The notes under the pieces were generated by a model. The model saw only the letters and a list, made by a program, of their open reading frames with translations. It had not been told where the DNA came from and made no database searches. This document shows positions 7,957 to 11,616 of a DNA stretch of 11,616 bases, piece after piece. Each line of letters begins with the position of its first letter. Position 1 is the stretch's first letter. The DNA lies in contig CAJQNH010000052.1 in the NCBI GenBank assembly GCA_905479615.1, forward strand, positions 1 to 11,616, read 5' to 3'. The position numbers and the translations under genes are program-made. The stretch is from an uncultured Eudoraea sp. Lineage in GTDB: Bacteria > Bacteroidota > Bacteroidia > Flavobacteriales > Flavobacteriaceae.

Positions 7957-8652
7957 ATGGGTTCTGAACAGAGGTGCGAGAATTGTATAATACGTCAATT
8001 TAATTCCTTACGGGCTATGAGTAAGGATGAATTAAAACAGGTTTCTGATTCAAAAGTTTCTAAAAGCATTAGAAAAGGAGAGGCTATTTTCGAAGAAGGA
8101 GAAAAACTAAACGGGGTGTTTTGTGTTCGAGACGGGGTTTCAAAGCTTTCTAAACTAAGCTCTAATGGAAAAGATCAAATAGTGAAATTAGCCACAAAAG
8201 GTGAAGTTATGGGCCAACGTTCTGTGATTGCAGAGGAGACCTCAAATTTAAGTGCAGTAGCTGTTAACGATATGGAACTTTGCTTTATTCCCAAAGAAGC
8301 AATTGTTAATACCTTACACAAGAATCCTGATTTTACATTCGAAGTCCTTCGTCTCATGGCGCATGACTTAAGAGAAGCAGATGATGTAATTGTAAATATT
8401 TCTCAAAAAACTGTAAAGCAACGTATCGCAGAAGCATTTATTTATCTTAAATCTAACTACGGTGAAGATGCAGACGGATATTTAGTTCTTACCCTTTCAA
8501 GGGAGGATATTGCTAATGTCGTTGGCACTGCCACGGAATCCTGTATTCGAATTATTTCGGAATTTAAAAAGAAGGGCTTGTTAAAGAGTTCCGGGAAGAA
8601 ACTTGGAATTTTGGATGAAAAGAAATTAAGCGATCTTGCTGAAGGATTTTAG
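7957..8652 (+). CDS. Crp/Fnr-family transcriptional regulator, likely oxygen- or redox-responsive
   Basis: The 231-residue protein has a cyclic-nucleotide-type beta-roll (about residues 20-115), a long dimerisation helix (about 125-150) and a C-terminal winged helix-turn-helix with LSREDIANVVGTATESCIRI (180-199). Hand alignment to E. coli FNR places Cys7 and Cys10 on FNR Cys20 and Cys23, and Cys109 (in ELCFIPKEAI) on FNR Cys122. The FNR Cys29 position is Asn16. Cys56 and Cys196 are further cysteines. It may therefore bind an Fe-S cluster with a non-cysteine fourth ligand, or sense redox another way. In the recognition helix Glu194 and Arg198 match FNR Glu209 and Arg213, but FNR Ser212 is Ile197. 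The gene is divergent from ccoI and next to a stress-protein gene; three similar dyads nearby are its likely targets. A cAMP-binding Crp function is less likely given the cysteines and context. Confidence 0.9.
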   Translation: MGSEQRCENCIIRQFNSLRAMSKDELKQVSDSKVSKSIRKGEAIFEEGEKLNGVFCVRDGVSKLSKLSSNGKDQIVKLATKGEVMGQRSVIAEETSNLSAVAVNDMELCFIPKEAIVNTLHKNPDFTFEVLRLMAHDLREADDVIVNISQKTVKQRIAEAFIYLKSNYGEDADGYLVLTLSREDIANVVGTATESCIRIISEFKKKGLLKSSGKKLGILDEKKLSDLAEGF

Positions 8653-8685
8653 TTCAGCGCCAATTCAACACCAATTCAGCACCAA
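8653..8685 (+). repeat. Three tandem copies of an 11-bp repeat directly after fnr
   Basis: Starting on the base after the fnr stop codon, three consecutive 11-mers read TTCAGCGCCAA, TTCAACACCAA and TTCAGCACCAA, i.e. TTCARCRCCAA. The third is followed by TATAG, which no longer matches. The array ends about 60 bp before the dyad at 8745. No function can be assigned; it is too short and too irregular for a hairpin terminator. Confidence 0.75.
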
Positions 8686-8744
8686 TATAGTTCCTGCCCA
8701 AAGTAAATAAGTACTTATCAATAATTATTCGGGATTTAAAAACC

Positions 8745-8756
8745 TGACATATATCA
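8745..8756. promoter_or_regulatory. Fnr-type operator upstream of the universal stress protein gene
   Basis: TGACATATATCA differs by one base from the perfect dyad before ccoS. Its centre (8750.5) is 29.5 bp upstream of the first T of the -7 element at 8780-8787, the same spacing as at ccoS. This would put the box at about -41.5, a class II activation position. Confidence 0.58.
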
Positions 8757-8779
8757 TTGTTTCAATCTAATCCCAGAGG

Positions 8780-8787
8780 TATTTTTA
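8780..8787 (+). promoter_or_regulatory. Candidate -7 promoter element for the universal stress protein gene
   Basis: TATTTTTA differs by one base from the consensus TAnnTTTG and has the same TAnTTTTA form as the ccoS element. The predicted start of transcription is near 8792, about 21 nt before the ATG at 8813. Confidence 0.48.
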
Positions 8788-8812
8788 CACCGTTGTTTCT
8801 TTAATCGGGTGT

Positions 8813-9655
8813 ATGAAAAATATATTATTACCAACAGATTTTTCCAAAAATTCTTTAAACGCTGCAAAGTTTGCAATTGAATTTTTCAAAGAAGAAGAAT
8901 GTGTTTTTCATCTTTTAAATACATATACCCCTGCTATAGTACACAGCCGTTTTATGGCTGCTACAATGCATGGAGGGTTGGTGGAAGATAATGTTCGATC
9001 TGAGTCTGAAAATGGATTGGAAGAATTGTTGAATCAAATCAATACTGATTATAAATACCCACAACACAGTTTTAAATGTATATCTTCATTTAATTTGCTT
9101 ACCGAAGAAATCAAGGAGATTGTAGAATCAGATAATATAGATTTTATTGTAACAGGAACGAAGGGCTCATCTGGCTTTGAAGAGGTGTTTTTGGGAAGTA
9201 ATACAGTAAGAATAATTAAGGCGGTAAGAGCATGTCCAATCCTGGCTGTTCCGGAAGATTTTGAGTATATCAAACCTCTCAGAATTGGTTTTCCTACCGA
9301 TTTTAAAAGAAATTTTAGTGCAGAAGTAATTGAGCCTTTGATTCAGTTGACTACCAAATTTGGTGCTACTATAAATATAATGCATATTAGCGAGGAGGAC
9401 CAATTGAGCAAGTACCAGCATTCAAATAAAGATATATTGCTGGAGTATGTTTCATCTGTCTCGCATCGTTTACATAGCATGCCTTATTTTGCCAGTAAAT
9501 CAGATGTGATTGAATTCTTCCTAAAGGAGTTTGGCATTCAAATGCTTGCACTAGTACATTACCGACATGGATTTTTGGAAGAATTGGTCAGAGAACCTGT
9601 TGTCAAACGGATTGCCTTTCATACCCCAATACCTCTTCTGGTATTACCCGACTAG
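8813..9655 (+). CDS. Universal stress protein with two tandem Usp domains
   Basis: The 280-residue soluble protein contains two UspA-like domains. The first (about residues 1-147) starts MKNILLPTDFS with the conserved Asp9 and carries the full ATP-binding motif G-x2-G-x9-G-S: Gly115, Gly118, Gly128, Ser129. It ends in a typical CPILAVP strand. The second (about 155-280) keeps the opening strand and an Asp (IGFPTDF, 158-164) and the closing IPLLVLP strand. Its glycine loop is replaced by YRHGFLEELVREP, so nucleotide binding there is doubtful. Tandem Usp proteins commonly respond to energy or oxygen stress, but the exact role is not predictable from sequence. The operator-promoter arrangement upstream matches that of ccoS, so the gene is probably co-regulated with the oxidase. 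It converges on the small gene at 9707-9925. Confidence 0.92.
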   Translation: MKNILLPTDFSKNSLNAAKFAIEFFKEEECVFHLLNTYTPAIVHSRFMAATMHGGLVEDNVRSESENGLEELLNQINTDYKYPQHSFKCISSFNLLTEEIKEIVESDNIDFIVTGTKGSSGFEEVFLGSNTVRIIKAVRACPILAVPEDFEYIKPLRIGFPTDFKRNFSAEVIEPLIQLTTKFGATINIMHISEEDQLSKYQHSNKDILLEYVSSVSHRLHSMPYFASKSDVIEFFLKEFGIQMLALVHYRHGFLEELVREPVVKRIAFHTPIPLLVLPD

Positions 9656-9706
9656 TTCAGATATTATAGAAAGAAAAATTTGTCTTTTCGAATAGAAGAG
9701 GGCTAT

Positions 9707-9925
9707 TTATTTCCTTATAGGGTAATCCTCATAGAAATCTTCAAATGTTTTTGAAGTTTTGTAGTTGTCTGTAAGTACTTTATAGACCATATAAACAATC
9801 ATTATCTGGCCAAGTACAGTGAGGTAAAAGACCCAGCTAAAAGCGAAATTCATTGTGGCCATTATGGTCACCATTATTAAAAGTATAGTGGTTGCTCCAA
9901 CCCAGAACATAGCAGAAGTATTCAT
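9707..9925 (-). CDS. Small two-helix membrane protein, conserved hypothetical
   Basis: This 72-residue product has two hydrophobic segments (about residues 6-25 and 30-50) separated by a short FAFSW turn. A polar acidic C-terminal tail (TFEDFYEDYPIRK) is probably cytoplasmic. It is not assigned to a named family; I have a recollection of similar MNTSA-starting small membrane proteins in flavobacteria, which is not strong evidence. Composition and length are plausible for a real gene, the stop is TAA, and it fills the space between the convergent stress-protein gene (51 bp away) and the lipoprotein upstream (67 bp gap, same strand). No consensus promoter stands out in the 67-bp gap; TAACTTTA on the minus strand is a weak possibility. 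A role in respiration or stress is only guilt by association. Confidence 0.72.
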   Translation of the reverse strand: MNTSAMFWVGATTILLIMVTIMATMNFAFSWVFYLTVLGQIMIVYMVYKVLTDNYKTSKTFEDFYEDYPIRK

Positions 9926-9946
9926 TTTTTATTTTAAAGTTATCTA

Positions 9947-9961
9947 AAATCAAAAAACGCC
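9947..9961 (-). repeat. 15-bp inverted repeat, right-hand partner at 11187-11201
   Basis: This stretch, read on the minus strand as GGCGTTTTTTGATTT, recurs exactly on the plus strand at 11187-11201. The two copies flank the lipoprotein gene closely on either side. The copy here lies 31 bp after the lipoprotein stop, and the T-tract preceded by a weak GC stem (CGTT-AACACC-GGCG with two wobble pairs) could act as a poor intrinsic terminator for that gene. Confidence 0.5.
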
Positions 9962-9992
9962 GGTGTTAACGCAATGATAAATCTGTAGATAT

Positions 9993-11180
9993 TTAAAAAT
10001 TCCAGAACATATCTTCGGTTGGAATATTCTTTTGTCTGCCAAGATCCAAAGGGCTAAAATTTAGTACGTTAAACAAGTACCAAATACTGGATGAGATTGC
10101 CGGAGTGCTCGAGGCATTTTTCCACAATAATGAGGAACCATAACTGGTGCCTTCATTTGTTGCATACGGAAGGCCTAGTGAATTTAACTGGGCCGAATTA
10201 TTCATTTGCGCATTTTTTAGTTGCTGTAGAATTCCATTGGCTTCGTTGGCCATATTGGCTTCTTTAAAAGCGAGGGCCATTTGCGCGGTACCTTCTAACC
10301 AAATAACATCTTTATCTTCATCAAAACAATAACCGGAAATTTCTTTGCCATTATAACTTGCCACCTGGGTGTTTTTGTAGCGTTCTGCTTTAATAAGTAC
10401 TTCTTCGGGGAAATTCTTAAATATTAAATAACCCAGGGAATGCAAATCCATAGCATAATAATGGGTCTCATTTTCCGGCCATGCCACAAGCAGCTTGTCA
10501 TTTGTGTTCCAGCGTTCTTGTTTAAGATAATTTAATATCCCCTTATGAAAATCGTCATAACCTGCAACTGCGTTAAAAGCAGTTATAATTCCTTCGGTTA
10601 TTTTGTGTATTTGTGTCCCATCTTCCCTGAACCCGCCCCATAGGCCTCCATCTTCATCCTGCAGGCTCCTTATCCAGTTTTCCAAAAGTTGGGCTAAAGG
10701 AGTATACTCATTATTTCCAGTTTTTTGGTAATAGTTATTTAACGCTATCAATAACCAGGCATTATCGCCAAGCCAAATAGTATTGCCATTATTTCCAGCG
10801 CTATCTCTGAATTGAAAAAACCCTCCTCCGTTTAGAACGAATTCTGAATCGATTTGGTCATTGAAATAATCAAAAATATGCTCGGCTTTTTCATATTCTC
10901 CTGTGGATATAAATGCCAGAGCAGCCAATGAATTATCATACAGTGAAACAAAATTTGAATCTTCAGTGCTTGTTAAAAGGCCATTGCTAAGTTGAACATG
11001 GCTGATCCATTTATAGATTTCCAACTCTTCTCCTTTGAGTGTATTTTCAAAATTATTTTCAGGGAGGTCAATACCAACTGCCTCATCCTCTTCAGGAGAA
11101 ACATACTCATAAACTGAATCCAGTGTACAGGAAGAGATAAAAAAATATAAGATTGTATAAAATAGTAACTTCTTAAGCAT
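9993..11180 (-). CDS. Lipoprotein with predicted alpha/alpha-toroid (six-hairpin) domain, function unknown
   Basis: The start is placed at the ATG at 11178-11180, giving 395 residues beginning MLKKLLFYTILYFFISSC. That is a lipoprotein signal peptide with the lipid-acceptor Cys18 in an ISSC lipobox. The frame stays open 33 codons further upstream, but that extension is not signal-like. After an acidic linker, repeated helical pairs span about residues 45-385. Conserved-looking positions include YDNSLAAL (81-88), WLGDNAW (136-142), DEDGGLWGGF (175-184) and WLEGTAQMALAF (294-305). This pattern of helix hairpins with aromatic and acidic loop residues resembles six-hairpin glycosidases and related alpha/alpha toroids such as epimerases. 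I cannot name the family, and a catalytic pair cannot be assigned. Envelope location, possibly in sugar or polysaccharide metabolism, is an inference. It is unrelated by sequence to its respiratory neighbours. Confidence 0.82.
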   Translation of the reverse strand: MLKKLLFYTILYFFISSCTLDSVYEYVSPEEDEAVGIDLPENNFENTLKGEELEIYKWISHVQLSNGLLTSTEDSNFVSLYDNSLAALAFISTGEYEKAEHIFDYFNDQIDSEFVLNGGGFFQFRDSAGNNGNTIWLGDNAWLLIALNNYYQKTGNNEYTPLAQLLENWIRSLQDEDGGLWGGFREDGTQIHKITEGIITAFNAVAGYDDFHKGILNYLKQERWNTNDKLLVAWPENETHYYAMDLHSLGYLIFKNFPEEVLIKAERYKNTQVASYNGKEISGYCFDEDKDVIWLEGTAQMALAFKEANMANEANGILQQLKNAQMNNSAQLNSLGLPYATNEGTSYGSSLLWKNASSTPAISSSIWYLFNVLNFSPLDLGRQKNIPTEDMFWNF

Positions 11181-11186
11181 GATGCA

Positions 11187-11201
11187 GGCGTTTTTTGATT
11201 T
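11187..11201 (+). repeat. 15-bp inverted repeat, partner of 9947-9961
   Basis: GGCGTTTTTTGATTT here is the exact reverse complement of the plus-strand sequence at 9947-9961. It begins 7 bp upstream of the lipoprotein start codon, within its likely 5' leader. The pair could be a coincidence helped by the T-tract, or the ends of an acquired segment. Confidence 0.5.
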
Positions 11202-11310
11202 GGGCAATCGTCTTATAAAATTAATACTCAATGGCCAGGCCTTTTCAGCTTTACGACCAACGAATGGTATGTCCGACAAAATTCAATGCTAAACACAGCT
11301 TATCCCATAA

Positions 11311-11334
11311 ATCAGTTTTTAGCTGAAAGCTGAT
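11311..11334. repeat. Imperfect 24-bp inverted repeat in the lipoprotein-ndh gap
   Basis: ATCAGTTTTT and GAAAGCTGAT pair around an AGCT loop; as plus-strand RNA this gives a 10-bp stem with two G-U pairs. No T-tract follows, so it is not a typical terminator. The rest of the 222-bp gap 11181-11402 holds the ndh -7 element and a 99-bp frame extension in front of the lipoprotein, and otherwise nothing recognisable. Confidence 0.35.
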
Positions 11335-11380
11335 CTATTCAACTCAGTTAAAAAACATCGATGAACGGTAAGAGTTTCCT

Positions 11381-11388
11381 TATTTTTG
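11381..11388 (+). promoter_or_regulatory. Candidate -7 promoter element for the NADH dehydrogenase gene
   Basis: TATTTTTG is an exact match to TAnnTTTG. It predicts a transcription start near 11393 and a very short leader before the ATG at 11403. No -33 TTG is obvious at the usual distance, and no Fnr-type dyad is present upstream. Confidence 0.42.
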
Positions 11389-11402
11389 TTTTAAATTATT
11401 TT

Positions 11403-11616
11403 ATGAATCTTCCGGAGACTACAAAAAAGAGAGTCGTAATTATAGGCGCGGGTTTTGCGGGAATATCACTAGCCAAGAAACTGAGGAAACTTCCTGTTCA
11501 GGTTGTTGTCATAGATAAACACAACTACCACACATTTCAACCATTGTTATACCAGGTTTCCACAGGGGGTTTAGAACCAGATTCTATAGCCTATCCAATT
11601 AGGAAGATCTTAAAAA
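11403..11616 (+). CDS. ndh: Type II NADH:quinone oxidoreductase (NDH-2), 5' part only
   Basis: The 71 codons before the right edge read MNLPETTKKRVVIIGAGFAG, which contains the FAD-binding GxGxxG Rossmann motif (GAGFAG, residues 15-20). Then comes DKHNYHTFQPLLYQV (41-55), followed by STGGLEPDSIAYPIR. The latter two stretches are highly characteristic of NDH-2, a single-subunit membrane-associated flavoprotein that oxidises NADH and reduces (mena)quinone without pumping protons. An in-frame ATG at 11361 would add 14 residues. The ATG at 11403 is preferred because it fits the usual N-terminus of the family and because the candidate -7 element at 11381-11388 lies between the two. It is divergent from the lipoprotein gene. 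The C-terminal quinone and membrane-binding region is outside the window. Confidence 0.9.
   Translation, partial: MNLPETTKKRVVIIGAGFAGISLAKKLRKLPVQVVVIDKHNYHTFQPLLYQVSTGGLEPDSIAYPIRKILK

Noticed and set aside
8707..8718. Perfect 12-bp palindrome ATAAGTACTTAT upstream of usp as a second operator
   Set aside because: It is a true palindrome, but about three 12-bp palindromes are expected by chance in a window of this size. It is unlike the TGAY dyads and has no second copy noticed near another gene.
9656..9706. Bidirectional terminator between usp and the small membrane gene
   Set aside because: GAAAGA and TCTTTTC can pair weakly, but the stem is short, AT-only in most positions and imperfect; support is insufficient.
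11361..11402. In-frame upstream ATG for ndh adding 14 residues
   Set aside because: The extra residues precede the normal family N-terminus, and the best -7 element falls within them, so they would not be transcribed.

Overview
The window reads as a chromosomal segment of a member of the Bacteroidota, most likely a marine or soil flavobacterium. The evidence is AT-rich DNA, a fused ccoN-ccoO gene, a CcoP with a single haem site and an additional N-terminal membrane hairpin, TAnnTTTG-type -7 promoter elements, and a Crp/Fnr regulator of a type I associate with flavobacteria. These assignments rest on motif recognition in the sequence, not on a database search.

Positions 1-7841 (minus strand) hold a cbb3-type (high-affinity, microaerobic) cytochrome oxidase cluster. 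In transcription order it is ccoI (copper-exporting P-type ATPase), ccoS, ccoNO (fused catalytic and monohaem subunits), ccoQ, ccoP, ccoG and ccoH (fixH, cut by the left edge). Gaps inside the structural group are tiny: ccoS to ccoNO 2 bp, ccoNO to ccoQ 3 bp, and ccoQ and ccoP overlap by 4 bp. A 97-bp gap separates ccoP from ccoG.

Positions 7957-9655 (plus strand) hold a divergent Fnr/Crp-type regulator and a tandem-domain universal stress protein. Positions 9707-11180 (minus strand) hold a small two-helix membrane protein and a lipoprotein with an apparent alpha/alpha-toroid (six-hairpin) fold. At 11403 the 5' end of a type II NADH dehydrogenase begins and runs off the right edge.

The most informative signal is regulatory. 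A dyad of the form TGAYAW-WTRTCA occurs in three intergenic places: before ccoS, between ccoI and fnr, and before the stress-protein gene. At ccoS and usp the dyad centre lies exactly 29.5 bp upstream of a near-consensus -7 element, which would put it at about -41.5, the classic class II activator position. In the divergent ccoI/fnr region the geometry differs, suggesting autoregulation. The regulator keeps three of the four positions that hold Fe-S cysteines in E. coli FNR and has Asn at the fourth. Its recognition helix lacks the FNR serine, and all six half-sites lack the outer T of the FNR box. Together this suggests a self-contained low-oxygen module: sensor, oxidase, its copper and assembly factors, and a stress protein. 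NDH-2 could feed electrons into the same chain through quinone, but nothing in the sequence links it to the regulator.
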